Assembly (NCBI GenBank): GCA_010094025.1
Contig: ML991838.1
Location: 62,001 to 126,000, forward strand
Length of the DNA stretch: 64,000 bases
Origin: Viridothelium virens
Taxonomy: Eukaryota; Ascomycota; Dothideomycetes; Trypetheliales; Trypetheliaceae
Reading direction: 5' to 3'
The notes beneath the pieces were generated by a model. That model did not search any database. It was given only the letters and a program-made list of their open reading frames with translations, and had not been told where the DNA came from. Shown in pieces: positions 1 through 10,702 of the stretch; positions within the stretch are counted from its first letter, which is position 1; each line of letters starts with the position of its first letter. Made by a program: the position numbers and the translations under genes.

Positions 1-2584
1 GAATATCGTGACCACATTTCCTCCGTACAAGTAATCGACATTAATCGTCTGACTCTGATTCCCACTAAACGTCAGCGTCTGGTTCGTTAAAAAGTTCATC
101 CCCACTTCCACCGTCCCACTCCCACCCCCAATCACCGTCAGCCTCCCCGGTCCCGCCGTGCCATTCTGCGTCCTCACATCCGCAATCTCCGCCCACCCCC
201 CCTCATACAACTCCACCCCACCATCCACAATACTATTATTCAACCCCGACTTCCGTCCCTCAAACGACCCAATGAAGCACCCGAGCAACCCATCCTCCGC
301 CTCATACCGCGGCCCCGAGTTCGCCGGCACCCAAATCTGCACCTCGGGAATCCCCACCGAATAATACTGCTGATTCAGCACCGTGACGCTCAAGAAATCC
401 GTCTCCACCACCTGGCCCGTCCCGACAGCAGACGTACTCGTATCATTATCCCCCGGCAGCGCGCCACCCGCCCTCGGCGCCGCAAACAACACCGTATTGA
501 CGCTGTTGCCGACGCAATCCGTCCAAGGGCTGCGCTCCGCGACCACGGACCCGTTCGCCAGCGCGACTCGGATCGCCTTGGGGCACGCCATGACGCCGCC
601 CTCGTGGATGCCGTTCATGCGCGCGGTGTCGTCCATGAGGGCGAGCGAGATGCTGCTGATGTTGCGGGCGCGCGGGAGTGTGATGGACAGCGTGGTGTAC
701 GGCTGCTGCGTCTGGTTGTTGGTCCAGCGGTTGTCGGGTGTGTCGTCGTACCAGAGCAGGCCGTCGTTCATCTTCCAGGGTGGGTAGGGCTGGATGTCGC
801 CGTTGGCGCTGAAGACGTAGTCGGCGGTGATGTTGGGGAGGCCCCAGGGGGCGTTGGGGTTGCTGAGGATGTTCTCGTAGCGTGGTTGTTGGGCAAGCTT
901 GGTGACGGCGGAGCTGGTGTTGCTGGGGAGCGTGATGTTGACGGGGGCGAGCGTGGATTGTTTGTGGAGGAGGCCGCCGTTGATGTAGACTGAGAGACCG
1001 GGAGAATGTGTTGGAGTGCTATAGTGTGTGCCGGTGCTGTCCCAGAGGAGCGAGATGAGGGAGCCGTGGTAGGGCAGGTTCTCGACTGCAAAGTATGACC
1101 AATTACTCGGGACTAGCGGACGGAGCTCAATACGATTATCGAGAGTTGGAATTATTCCAATTAGATTAGTAAAAACATTATCGAAGTATGTCGAGTGGAA
1201 ATAGTGCTCGCTGTGATTTGTAGTATCTCCAGACCATTCATTGATCGTTGGATAATGGGACTCAGCAGTATACGGAATGTTATCCTTGTAGTTCGTCAAT
1301 GCGTATGTCTCCATGGCCTGATAGAACAGTTGCGGTGTAGCAATGCTGCTAAGATTGTTTCTGGCTAATCGTGCCAAAGTTCCAAGATACACAGATGTAC
1401 TGAAAGGCCAGGACTGGCCCTGCCAGATGCAACAATATGTAACGTTCTTCAACGCGGTATAATAGGGATTAGTTTGCTCCAAGGTCGTGGGTCCGTATTG
1501 AGTAATAAATTCATGCTCGTTAAGGCCAGCTTCAAGCCCCCTGATCATATTCGTACCAGTTCCGACGTCGAATCGATAGGGGAAGTATCCAATCAACTCC
1601 CGACCAACGACAGGCAAGTTGGTGCCTTCCACCACATCGATCCAGAATTGAAGGTCGTTATCATACAACATATCGAGCATTCGACTGTACAAGCCATCGC
1701 CGTATTGATTCCATTCCTGTGCCAACGAAGTGTTGCCCGCAAGTTGGGCAACGGTAGCGATAGCACGGGCTCCAGCCACCATATAAGAATTAAAATTGGG
1801 ACGGTAGGTTTCAGGGCCAAGCCAGATCGTGTTGTAGTCATTGTCAAAGGACTCCCAGTATTGCACAGGGCCACCATTCGGACCACCGGTAACGTAGCCT
1901 GGCAACGAAAATTCTTGAGCATCAGAAAGTGGTGTTCGATGATACAGATGGGTCGTATTGTCGATTGTAGCATTCCACAGGTTGTAGCTATCAATCATGC
2001 CATAAAGCTGCGAGGTGAGGAAGGTAGTATCACCGAGCGCCTGCGCTGCCTCGTAGATTGCACGGTGATTGTAGTGGGTATATGATATGCCACTGATTGC
2101 CTCTACACCTGCACGAGTATAAAGTTGGATCAGATCCTTGACAAAGTTGGGGTTGCGAAGCCATCGACATTCGACCATATGATGAGGAGCCGAATCTGGG
2201 ATGGTTTGAAGCTTGCTCGCTAAGATGAATTAGCGAAGCTTTCACGTCAACAAATGATTTCCTCTTACCCCACGCGACAGGATGGATGAACTCCGTGAAG
2301 GACCAGCCATGACCTTCGTGAGCAAACTTCAGATGTCTCTTGATCACCGAGGCCCGATAATAGTAGACATCTTGGATGGCCGAGTCCGGAAAGTCTACGA
2401 ATGGAATATTGTCCAGATACCACTGGGGTTCGTCTAGAGAATCTACATAGCTCGAGTGATTCAGAATATTTGTTGTGGAGAGATATGAGTCAACGGGAGG
2501 GAAAGGCTGTGGCGGATCTTGGGCAGCGCAAAGTCGCAAGGCGAACACAAACAACACAGTGATCCAGGAGATCAAAGACTCCAT
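1..2584 (-). CDS. Secreted MGH1-like glycoside hydrolase, 3' end cut by window edge
   Basis: Two exons are visible: 2584-2269 and 2219-1, with a 49-bp intron (2268-2220, GTAAGA...TTAG). The frame stays open for 845 codons and runs off the window. I start at the ATG at 2584 because MESLISWITVLFVFALRLC is a good signal peptide; an ATG 21 bp upstream would add seven residues before it. The N-terminal part has the fungal block DNIPFVDFPDSAIQDVYYYR, and the middle has six-hairpin features such as NHRAIYEAAQALGD, SYMVAGARAIATVA and CIWQGQSWPFSTS, typical of the MGH1-like (alpha/alpha)6 hydrolase domain. The tail has a separate beta-rich module opening with YEAEDG, which looks like a CBM6/CBM35-type carbohydrate-binding domain. 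Substrate is not readable from sequence; a secreted polysaccharide or oligosaccharide hydrolase is inferred. It lies next to a tandem AA9 gene. Confidence 0.85.
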
Positions 2585-3532
2585 CGTGGACTTTCTCGAT
2601 AGCAAGGAAGGGAAGGATGAAAGAAATGTGCCGATGGCGACTTAGCTGTTATGTACCCATGCCGGATTTTCTACTTCTACATTTCTGCAATTTTTTGTGC
2701 ATGCTCATACGAGAGCGCGTCACCACGGGTGCGCGGATGCAGCTTTCAAAAGATCTACAGGAACCGCTACCCCACGAAAGTGAGGTCGTGCGGGGAGCGG
2801 GTAGATGGTAAGGATGGTAAGGAAAGAATTTCCTGGGAAAGGACCACTTCGGCGTGGAATTGTCCACCGCTAAGAATGCCTTGCTGACTAGAGTGATGCC
2901 GATCTCAAGGCGTTCGCAACGCTCGTGCAGGTCCGTGGTTGAGAGCCGAGACCGGCACTATGATCGTGCCTCCTTTTAAGCTTATAATAGTACGGACCTG
3001 CCTACGTATGAGGCTTTTGTTAGAGATGTTCAACGATCCTCAGTCCAAAAAAATACGTGCATTTTTGCAAAAGTCGTCTGAGTTCCCGGACATCAGCCGC
3101 AGCCTGGAAGCGGGAAACCTGACCTCAATTCTAAGCTTGGTAAGCTGTTCCCCCACATAATCTGCTTTCATGACTGGGTGTTCGAGATGCTGAGTTGATG
3201 AGTTCGGTCAAGCCGATAAGACTCGTGCATCATGGATGACCAGCATTTTCGGACTGTAATCAATATTCCATTCAGAACTCTCGAGCTTGATGGGCGTATC
3301 TGGACAGCGTTCGCTTTGGCATGTCAAGCTCAAGGGAATATGGTCATGTCAAATCATATACATTCTTAGTAGTCTAAGGTTTGAGGCCCGTATATAGTGA
3401 CATCCTTCATCGTCCCTTAATCCAAGACGCCCAAGAGAATGGAAGCAAGTTATGCACAGTGAATGTAATTTCTGGGTACTTGCAGGCCCTGGTCGCCCGC
3501 ACTCAACAACACCAGCCAATGCGATAGTCTCT
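2585..3532. other. Intergenic, promoter of the MGH1-like gene and 3' flank of AA9
   Basis: 948 bp without a supported gene. Short open frames on both strands show no family signature. It should hold the promoter of the leftward hydrolase gene and the terminator of the AA9 gene. The complement contains GTGGGG near 2770, which fits a CreA-type site but is too short to be decisive. Confidence 0.5.
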
Positions 3533-4285
3533 CTAGCCCGACCAGACGGCGGGACCTGGAGGAGTGTAGCTGGTTGGGACGGGGTAGTAGATGTTGATCA
3601 GAATGCCAGGGTCAGTGGCAGAGTATCCACCTGGGAACGCAATCTTAGGGCCGGGCGAGCCGCTACCACCGTTGGTGACAGTCAATTGTCCGCAGGCAAG
3701 ATAAAATTGAGCGCCGCCTTGGCTTTGAGCCTGGTGCAGAGCAATATGCTCGATACGAACGAGGTAGTCGCCGGAAGGAGTAGCAGCCGGGATTGGCACC
3801 TGGAATTCTTGTTGATCTGATCGCTCAAAATTAGATTATCTTCCCACAGTGATAAGATGTTTGGAATGAGTCTTACTGGTGCTGGCCCAGACCAAGCCAG
3901 TGCTGTCAATAGTGGGTTCCTCGGTGTGGATCTTGAACCAGACTGAGCCAGAGCCATCAAAGGTTGCGGCCGTTTGGCCTGAAGGAACCTTCGCCATATA
4001 GAACTGGATGGGACCAGGATGGGTGACAACGTTATCAGCCTTGAAGCCGATAGTAGAGCCGGCTTTGACGGTAGAAGTGTTGGCCTGTGGACGCCCAGCG
4101 AGCTCGTAGCAGCGGATCTGGTCACTTGTCACATCTGTGACCGGGCCATTGCTCTGGAAGTTGGTCGTCTCGCGGACATACTGCCAGTCGCTGGACAATG
4201 CGCCGTTGGAGAAAAGGTCAGGGAAGTTGTAATGGGCAGAGGCAAGGCCTGCGGCGAATGCAAGAAGGCTTCCAGCGTACTTCAT
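3533..4285 (-). CDS. AA9 lytic polysaccharide monooxygenase, catalytic domain only
   Basis: Two exons, 4285-3877 and 3816-3533, join across a 60-bp intron (GTAAGACTC...ATCAG) to give 230 residues. A signal peptide ([17 protein letters not shown]) ends just before His18, which becomes the N-terminal histidine of the copper-binding histidine brace (HYNFPDLF). The second brace histidine is His89 in [16 protein letters not shown]. The C-terminal block [14 protein letters not shown], followed by [14 protein letters not shown] with the axial tyrosine, is diagnostic of AA9 (formerly GH61). The family cleaves cellulose, and in some members xyloglucan or glucomannan, by oxidation using copper and peroxide or oxygen. 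There is no linker or cellulose-binding module after the catalytic domain, and the length is normal for single-domain members. C1 or C4 regioselectivity cannot be told from sequence alone. Confidence 0.95.
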
Positions 4286-5642
4286 TTTGTTGAGTATAGA
4301 GCGTGATCAGACACGTTAAATCGAATGAAAAGAATGACTGCAGAAACGAGCGAAGGCTGTAGCGAAGGCTGGGTGAGGAACCATCGAAGCCTGGAGTAAG
4401 CATTTTATATCTACCTCTGTTACCAGGGGATCTTGGTCATCTGGATGAGACAGGTGGGGCTATCATTGCCGCCGATAAATGTGAATATGGGTAAAGGGCT
4501 CAGCCGGACAGGATAGTATCGCTTCGAGCAAAGAAAGATATTGTACTTGAAACGGGCAAGGAATAGTGTTGGACGTTTGCCACCTATACAGCCACTCATG
4601 GGCGATGTAAGTTCGCCAACGCACACCCTAACGTCTCGGAAGCGCTGACTTTTATACTCTTCCAGGAATTGCTATTTAAATGAATCAAGGGTATGCTGAC
4701 TGGGACGGCCAATTGGTGCGGAAAATAGAGAGTGTGGTCGGGGTTAGTGCTTTTGCCATGAAACGACAAGCCCTGCTAGTCGTTTGCAACGAATGGTTGC
4801 GGAAACATTAATGAACTCCTCACCATTACAGACAATGGATAAATGGCGCATACGATGGCACATCCCATGATCAGATGGAAGCCCTACCACCTCCGCGATG
4901 GAGGCGAGCGATCCGTATCCGTCGTGCTCCAAATTGTCTTGTCGTTCATTTCTTATGCATTTGGATTTGCTCTTTCGGCCATACCGTACATTGCTGTCGG
5001 CCACCGTTCGCCGGACTTGGGATCCGAGTCCAGTCGAAGTCAAAGCAAACCCACCCAGTCAATATGAAGCTGGACATATATGTAGGCTCATTGGTTCCTC
5101 CGGAGCACTCCAAAGCATCAGGCAGGTCATGCATCGGCCACTTTCATCCAGCCTGCTATCTCAAATGAAGCCATTCCAGATAGCTAGCACGTCTTCGCTG
5201 GATAGAAGTGTTCCCTTATATTGGATATCGAGCAGTCCGAAGTATCCTTTCCTGTCTAGTCGAAGTCTTGAAAGGAAAGCGATGTTTAGCCTGAAATAAG
5301 ACAAGCTTAACCTTCCGGTGCTTCCCAATTCTTGCGACTCGCTAGAACCACTTGGACATAGCTCTGATAAGTTAGTGACATATTCCAGTGATCCACAAAA
5401 ATTGCCGAATGGATTGATACCAGGTATGTACGGAACTTCACCGTCCTTGTGCATTACCTACGATTGTACAATTGTACAGTCGTGTCGTCTTGCCAATTGC
5501 CTGACGGGGGGGTGCCTGTCGCGTTTGCCTACTTCGTACCCTGATCCGAGCTTCGAGCTTCAAGCTTCAAGCTTCAAGCTCCGACCAGTAGTATAGCTAA
5601 TACGTACCCGACAGCTCCCGCTTCTCTCATTGGATCGTCCCA
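4286..5642. other. Intergenic between AA9 and the FAR1/GCM-like gene
   Basis: About 1.36 kb holding the divergent promoters of the AA9 gene (leftward) and the gene starting at 5643 (rightward). A TATA-like stretch, TTTTATAT, lies near 4404. No protein family signature was found in the short open frames. A 7-bp tandem repeat sits close to the downstream start. Confidence 0.5.
5548..5582. repeat. Short tandem repeat, 7-bp unit (R)AGCTTC, five copies
   Basis: Five consecutive 7-bp units of the form GAGCTTC or AAGCTTC, the last ending CTCC, lie 60 bp upstream of the start of the following gene. It is a simple microsatellite; no function can be claimed. Confidence 0.85.
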
Positions 5643-7073
5643 ATGTCTATCTTAACGGAACACATAGCTTTGACGCGCGAGGATTTCATTATTCCTCCCC
5701 TTTCAGTGCCCATCCCTCCAGGCACTACTATCGACGACCTGCGCGTACGTCTATACACCCTCACCACGCCAATTCGCTTTACGGGTGCCGACTTCGAACG
5801 ATATTGGCCCTACGTAACCAATCTCTGGACGCGTCAATGCAAAGGTGGCATTGACCATTATGGCGTCCGACTTGAGCTATATCACTGCAAGAACAGCCAT
5901 TCCACCATGCGAATCCCCGCCATTCGACAGCACAGAGGTGAAGGAATCCGCCATCGACCGTTTCGAGAAGTTCCCGTAAACTGTGGTATGAAAATGCGAC
6001 TGGTCTTCTACTATACTGGCCACAAGAACGAGGACGACCTAGCGGATTGGGTGTTGATATCCAACGACTCCAAAGGCACCGGTGTACATCAATTCCACAC
6101 CCTTGACGATCTAGACCAAGCCAGACGGAGCAAGAAGTTTCAGGACATCTGTCACCACATGACGGCGCAGGGCTACAGCGCACCCGCCATAACGCGGTGG
6201 TTTCGACGGGCGTATGCAGGGCAGGACTGGTGTAAGCATATTGGGCGGATGGATGTCAAGAATGCAGGGCAGTTGTGGCGGGCAAAGCATAAGGATGTGG
6301 AAACAAAGCCAGATGTCGAGCATGACAAGCCTCTGCCAGATGACGTGGAAGGACCAAATTGGCTGCAGAGCGCCGTTGATGAGGCATCGCATGAGCAGAT
6401 CAGAGACGCGCTCAAGAAAGTGTGTCAAGAGCTACCAGCTGCACAAGAGAAGGTGTTGCCACTGTTGATGAGATGGGAGCCTGAAGAGCGATCACCGACT
6501 CCACCGGAAGAAGTCCAGGGCAGAGCATTTCAGTACAGTGATGGCAGCGTATGGATCGTGCAGCCGAGAGCAAGGCGAGATCTCGTCCAGCGCACACCCT
6601 CCATGGCCTTCCAAGAACCAAGGCCGAAGGTGCCTACATTCAATCCACCCTCTCTACCCACGGAAAAGCTACCAAAGTCGCCCGCTCAGACGATTGAAGG
6701 GCCCACAGTATACCCTCCGCAAAGCCAACCTCTCCCGGGGACACAACACCCAGGGACAAGCCAAACTCCACCTCAGAATATCACAGGACACTCGAACTCG
6801 CAGCAGTCATACGCTCGGCCTCAACCTCCGAAGCCTCAGAGTGTAGGAGGAGGGATGCCTGGACGTCCACGAAATCAGCCAAGGAACTTTTCGACGGAGC
6901 CGCGTGTACTGCAGCCTGCTCCGCCAAAGGAGATCAATGACGGTTCTCGTCACCTCATTCATGTAGACTCGGTGAAACCATCCGTCCAAGAGTTGCAAGC
7001 ACCGTCGACACCAAATCCGAATGAAGACAGCACAGTACCGCTGTTCACGGCCAGGCCACGATGGGCGAAGTGA
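5643..7073 (+). CDS. Uncharacterised protein with a FAR1/WRKY-GCM1-like metal-binding pattern
   Basis: An intronless 476-residue frame. Residues about 60-160 contain a cysteine/histidine pattern: LYHCKNSHSTM, then VNCGMKMRLVFYYTGHKN, then a tryptophan block (ADWVLISND) and a closing H-x-x-H (GVHQFHT). The order Cys ... Cys-x4-R-L ... W ... H-x-x-H resembles the zinc-binding FAR1/WRKY-GCM1 fold found at the N-terminus of Mutator-like transposases and of transcription factors derived from them. Next come a short helical region (ITRWFRRAYAG...AGQLWRAKHKD), a second helical stretch near 245-290, and a long Pro/Gln-rich disordered tail. No DDE nuclease domain follows. A DNA-binding protein, possibly domesticated from a MULE transposase, is my inference. 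The length and clean frame say it is a real gene; the function is unproven. Confidence 0.7.
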   Translation: MSILTEHIALTREDFIIPPLSVPIPPGTTIDDLRVRLYTLTTPIRFTGADFERYWPYVTNLWTRQCKGGIDHYGVRLELYHCKNSHSTMRIPAIRQHRGEGIRHRPFREVPVNCGMKMRLVFYYTGHKNEDDLADWVLISNDSKGTGVHQFHTLDDLDQARRSKKFQDICHHMTAQGYSAPAITRWFRRAYAGQDWCKHIGRMDVKNAGQLWRAKHKDVETKPDVEHDKPLPDDVEGPNWLQSAVDEASHEQIRDALKKVCQELPAAQEKVLPLLMRWEPEERSPTPPEEVQGRAFQYSDGSVWIVQPRARRDLVQRTPSMAFQEPRPKVPTFNPPSLPTEKLPKSPAQTIEGPTVYPPQSQPLPGTQHPGTSQTPPQNITGHSNSQQSYARPQPPKPQSVGGGMPGRPRNQPRNFSTEPRVLQPAPPKEINDGSRHLIHVDSVKPSVQELQAPSTPNPNEDSTVPLFTARPRWAK

Positions 7074-7235
7074 AAATATCCTTGGATTGCTGGTATAGAA
7101 GGCATAGGAGCTAAAAAAGCATAATAGAGTCACGAAATCATTACTGCTGCTGGGCGGAAGGGACCTGGATCATCCATAAAAACTAATGTTGCTTTCAAAT
7201 CGAGGGTATCTCGCATCAAATTAGGTACACAGAAA

Positions 7236-8087
7236 CTAAGCCGAAGCAGAACTGGTTGCCGTCGCCGTCGCGCTCGCGCTACTCGAAGAAGATGAGCTCC
7301 CACTCTGCTTCGCCACCGTCGCCTGCACAATCTGCCCGGCCGTATTAAACACAATATCGACGAGCGCATTCAGCGGGCTGTAGCTGTACACCTTCTGCGT
7401 CAGCCCTTGCCCCAGGTTTGTGCTCTGGCCCGTGTACGTCATGTTCTGCGCATAGTTGCCGACGATTGTATTGACAAGATTGCCCGCCGCGTCGGGCAGC
7501 TGCTGCACGATGTTTCCGAGGTTATCGACGAGGAACGACAGTGTCTTGCCGCCCTGCGTGATAGAACCCAAGAGACCGTCGACCTCGCCCACCACGTCGT
7601 CGAGCAGGTTCGTGACGCCGTTCACCGCGTCGATGAGGATCGGGTTGAGGTCGAGGGACGAGAAGACGCGGTTCACGATGTTCACCAGGTTGCCGAGGCG
7701 CACGACGAGCTCGAGCTCCACGTCGACGTCGGTGATGGTGAGGTTCACTTTTTGGATGCCGACTTGTACGCCCGCGTTGATGTTGACCAGCGAGTTGCCC
7801 ACGGCGGCGTTCAGGTTTACGTCCGCTTGCAGGTTTTCGACGATGAGCTGGATTTTGCCGACGGAGAGGGTGGGTACGTTGAGGAAGACGTCGGGGACGG
7901 TGGAGGTGGCGGCATTGCCGGTCGTTGTGGCTGCGGTCGTGTTGCCCCTAGGTACGGTGGAAGAGCGAGCGGAGACGGTGGAGGAGGTTACTGTTGGAGC
8001 CGCGGTGGTTTGAGAGGCGACGTGGACGGGTGAAAAGGTGAGGAGGATGTAGGTAAGGAGCGTAAGAAGAAACGAGTGTGACGCCAT
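7236..8087 (-). CDS. Secreted protein of unknown function, paralogue of the divergent neighbour
   Basis: A single-exon 283-residue protein. It has a signal peptide (MASHSFLLTLLTYILLTFSP, cleaved near VASQ), a Thr/Ser/Ala-rich linker (residues about 25-65), a conserved repeat-like region of Val/Asn/Leu (about 65-150, with DVFLNVPTL, NAGVQVGIQKVNLTI, LVVRLGNLVNIVN, SLDLNPI), and a second conserved block near 205-255 (IVGNYAQNMTYTG, QKVYSYSPLNALVDIVFN). It ends in a Ser/Ala/Thr-rich tail without the hydrophobic segment needed for a GPI anchor. The alternating hydrophobic pattern suggests a beta-structured or amphipathic lipid-contacting surface, but that is inference. The gene at 9042-9959 on the opposite strand carries the same two blocks in the same order. 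The 3' end faces the previous gene tail to tail with 162 bp between. Confidence 0.85.
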   Translation of the reverse strand: MASHSFLLTLLTYILLTFSPVHVASQTTAAPTVTSSTVSARSSTVPRGNTTAATTTGNAATSTVPDVFLNVPTLSVGKIQLIVENLQADVNLNAAVGNSLVNINAGVQVGIQKVNLTITDVDVELELVVRLGNLVNIVNRVFSSLDLNPILIDAVNGVTNLLDDVVGEVDGLLGSITQGGKTLSFLVDNLGNIVQQLPDAAGNLVNTIVGNYAQNMTYTGQSTNLGQGLTQKVYSYSPLNALVDIVFNTAGQIVQATVAKQSGSSSSSSSASATATATSSASA

Positions 8088-9041
8088 TGTTGGCAGAGCT
8101 GGAACAGGCGCAGGAAAAGGAGTGAATGATGGAAGCGGTGGATAGGGTGAGGTAGTGGGAGAAGGAAGCGCCTCAATGTTCTGAACTCGTAGAGAAACGA
8201 AAGACTGTTGAAAGGTTGAGTTAAGAAGAAGACGGAAGACGACGGATGAAGCTGCTCACGACGTGCTCCTCGCGTAGCATCACAGTCCACGACCAGAGTG
8301 ATATTTTAGAATTCACCGTAATATAAACTCCCCTGACACGATGCGCTCATGCCAGTAATCACGCCTCGAGCCCATGTGCAGATTAGTCTTTATCTGCCGC
8401 CCCCGCATGAAGGCATTTTGCTTCTTCCGTGAAAAAGGCCATCGGCCCGGCTAAAGGGTGCAGAAATCGAGCCAGTCAGAGGCAGAGATGCAAAGAAATG
8501 AGAGCTTGGAGCCTGTACGACCGTTGGCTACGTCCAAGCTTCGCCCTATGCGCGAACGTGTGCGAGCAACGGCCATCCTAGTCGGTGGCGTGGTGGGCAA
8601 CTCCATCGCAATCTTACCATTCCACACCAGTCCATCTCAGTCCATCTCCTACTTTGGTACAGAGATGATTGGTTCTGCCAACTGTGACCAGTGCCAACTT
8701 TCCAGCTTTTCTCCCTTTTACCATCGTCGATGCGGACCATGGTTGAGAAAAAGGTCAATTGACCGGTGGCGCCCCCTTTATGCTCAGTCTAGATCCTGGC
8801 CTATACAGGGGAACTGTAAAACAATATGCCGTGCCGCGATGACATATGCCGACTAAGGTGGTATCAATAGACTTGCTTTTGCTGCCTCATTATCCACTTG
8901 ATAGGGCATTCAGGCTTATCCCACTCGTCTTCTCCTCCCATCTGTGGTGTCTCTTTGGATACAATTCACTCATTTGATCCTTTTCTCCCTTAAGCCTCTA
9001 TCTCTCCTTTACTTTCTATCATTCGTTTGTTCTTCGACATC
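8088..9041. promoter_or_regulatory. Shared divergent promoter region of the paralogous secreted proteins
   Basis: 954 bp between two head-to-head paralogous genes. CT-rich leader tracts precede the + strand start (8930-9040). The region holds one GGCTAAA (8449-8455), the consensus of the XlnR/Xyr1 xylanase activator, so carbon-source control is possible but unproven. No gene of its own. Confidence 0.55.
8449..8455 (+). promoter_or_regulatory. GGCTAAA motif (XlnR/Xyr1-type site)
   Basis: An exact GGCTAAA in the divergent promoter region. The motif is known to bind the Zn2Cys6 activator XlnR/Xyr1 in Aspergillus and Trichoderma. A 7-mer occurs often by chance, so this is weak evidence. Confidence 0.3.
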
Positions 9042-9959
9042 ATGTTTGCTCTCTACTACACGCTTCCTCTCCTCTTCTCCAGCATCCCGCTCATTGCCGC
9101 CCAATCCTCATCCGAAGACCTCTATCTTGGCTACACCCGTTCCGTCGAAGGTGACCAAGGCAGCGTTGTCTACGATACGGCGGGCACCCCCTACAATGGT
9201 TCCACCAGCGTCCCAGATCCTGACGTCTTCCTAAACGCCTCCGTTCACGTCTCCGAAATCGACCTCACTGTGACGAACCTCACAGCTAAGATCAACCTTG
9301 CGGCGCAGGTGCTCTCCCTACTGAACTTCAACGCGGGCGTCGACGTTTCCATCGACGAGGTCGAGCTCCTTATCGAGAATGTGAACGCGCACGTGCTACT
9401 TGAGGCGCGTCTGGGGAACCTCGTGAACATGATCGACGACGTAATGAACTCGCTCGACCTCAACCCTTTGCTTGCCACGCTTGGGAGTGCTGTCACTAAC
9501 ATCACGAATGCCACGGGGTCGGCGCTCGGCGGCGCGCTGGGCGGGCTGACTGGCTCTGACAACAGCAGCACTGTGTCGGCCAGAAGTCTGAACTATAATA
9601 TTATGCATAACATCCTGTACAGCGTAAACAACTACCAAGGGGACACGCACACGAACCGCATCCTGGCGCAGAACGGGGACTTGGTGGACGAGAGCCTGGA
9701 TAATGACGGCCATGCGACGGGCCAAAAGACCGTGGGGAACTACAAGACGGCTATGACATTCAACGGGTTCAGCAAGGCCGTTGAAACGACAATCAATGGG
9801 CAAACGGCGACCAAGGAGTCGGAGTACAACTACAATCCGTTCCCCGGTCTAACGGTTATCAGCATGATCTACCAGAATGCGGCTGGAACAGTGGTAGGGA
9901 CGAGGGTATTGAGCGAGGGAGCGGGTGGGGGCAGTAGCACTATCGGAGATGAGGCATGA
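9042..9959 (+). CDS. Secreted protein of unknown function, paralogue of the leftward neighbour
   Basis: A single-exon protein of 305 residues from the ATG at 9042; an in-frame ATG at 9027 would add five residues ahead of the signal peptide. The start MFALYYTLPLLFSSIPLIAA is a clear secretion signal. Block 1 (DVFLNASVHVSEIDLTV, NFNAGVDVSIDEVELLI, LLEARLGNLVNMIDDVM, SLDLNPLL) and block 2 (VGNYKTAMTFNGFSK, EYNYNPFPGLTVISMIYQN, AAGTVVGTRV) match the leftward gene in order and spacing. Between the blocks is a longer insert (about residues 165-235) with NYNIMHNILYSVNNYQG and polar sequence not in the partner. There are several N-glycosylation sequons and no cysteine-rich core. I do not recognise the family. 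The two genes look like an old tandem or inverted duplication. Confidence 0.85.
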   Translation: MFALYYTLPLLFSSIPLIAAQSSSEDLYLGYTRSVEGDQGSVVYDTAGTPYNGSTSVPDPDVFLNASVHVSEIDLTVTNLTAKINLAAQVLSLLNFNAGVDVSIDEVELLIENVNAHVLLEARLGNLVNMIDDVMNSLDLNPLLATLGSAVTNITNATGSALGGALGGLTGSDNSSTVSARSLNYNIMHNILYSVNNYQGDTHTNRILAQNGDLVDESLDNDGHATGQKTVGNYKTAMTFNGFSKAVETTINGQTATKESEYNYNPFPGLTVISMIYQNAAGTVVGTRVLSEGAGGGSSTIGDEA

Positions 9960-10702
9960 AAAGGCGATCAAGACCCTGGAGCGAGAGGAGCGATTCAGGC
10001 TCACGGATGGAGACCAGAGATATGGATGGTGGATACCGAGACAATGTCGGACTTCAAAAGGACATCATCATGCACAATTAGGAGTTTCCCTCTTGGAAGA
10101 CTTGGAAAGAGTAGGGGAGACAGCAAGCACACGATACGTGGAAAGACCCTAACATCGAGCAACTGAAGGTGGAGTAGCCCGTCATGGATGGTCCTACTTA
10201 TATGCAGAGCGGCAGTGCCTTCAGTGGGTGCTGTTTTCTTGTAATGATACCCACATTTATTTTAGAATACACATCTTCAAATTTCCGGTTGACATGAGAC
10301 AATTGCTTTGACATTGCTTTCTAACACTCTACAACTTTCAACGAATGCATCTGGGAGACAATTGAAAATATCATTCAAAGTGCTATAAATGATGAAATCC
10401 CCCCAACGCCATGCTGGACGATACATGGAGAGCAGAGATGGCCGTTTATCCATCCATCCCATCTACAACAAAATATCTCCAATCGCCAACTTCCCATCTA
10501 TGCTCCTCTAAATCTCGCTCGAGCGCCTTACAATAAGGAAACGCATGCCCAATAATGCCCAATGTACCTCGAAAAATCCATCTCGGATCCAATCAGAATC
10601 ACTCGCCAAGTTTCTTCCTCATCAACTCTTTCTCTCATCTCATCCACACCCATCACCATCTCGACCCCCGCCCCTCCATCCCTGTAACTCTTCCCAACCT
10701 CT
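9960..10702. other. Convergent intergenic region
   Basis: 743 bp between converging genes. It should contain both 3' UTRs. The stretch 10560-10700 is pyrimidine-rich on the + strand. No supported gene or RNA was seen. Confidence 0.5.
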
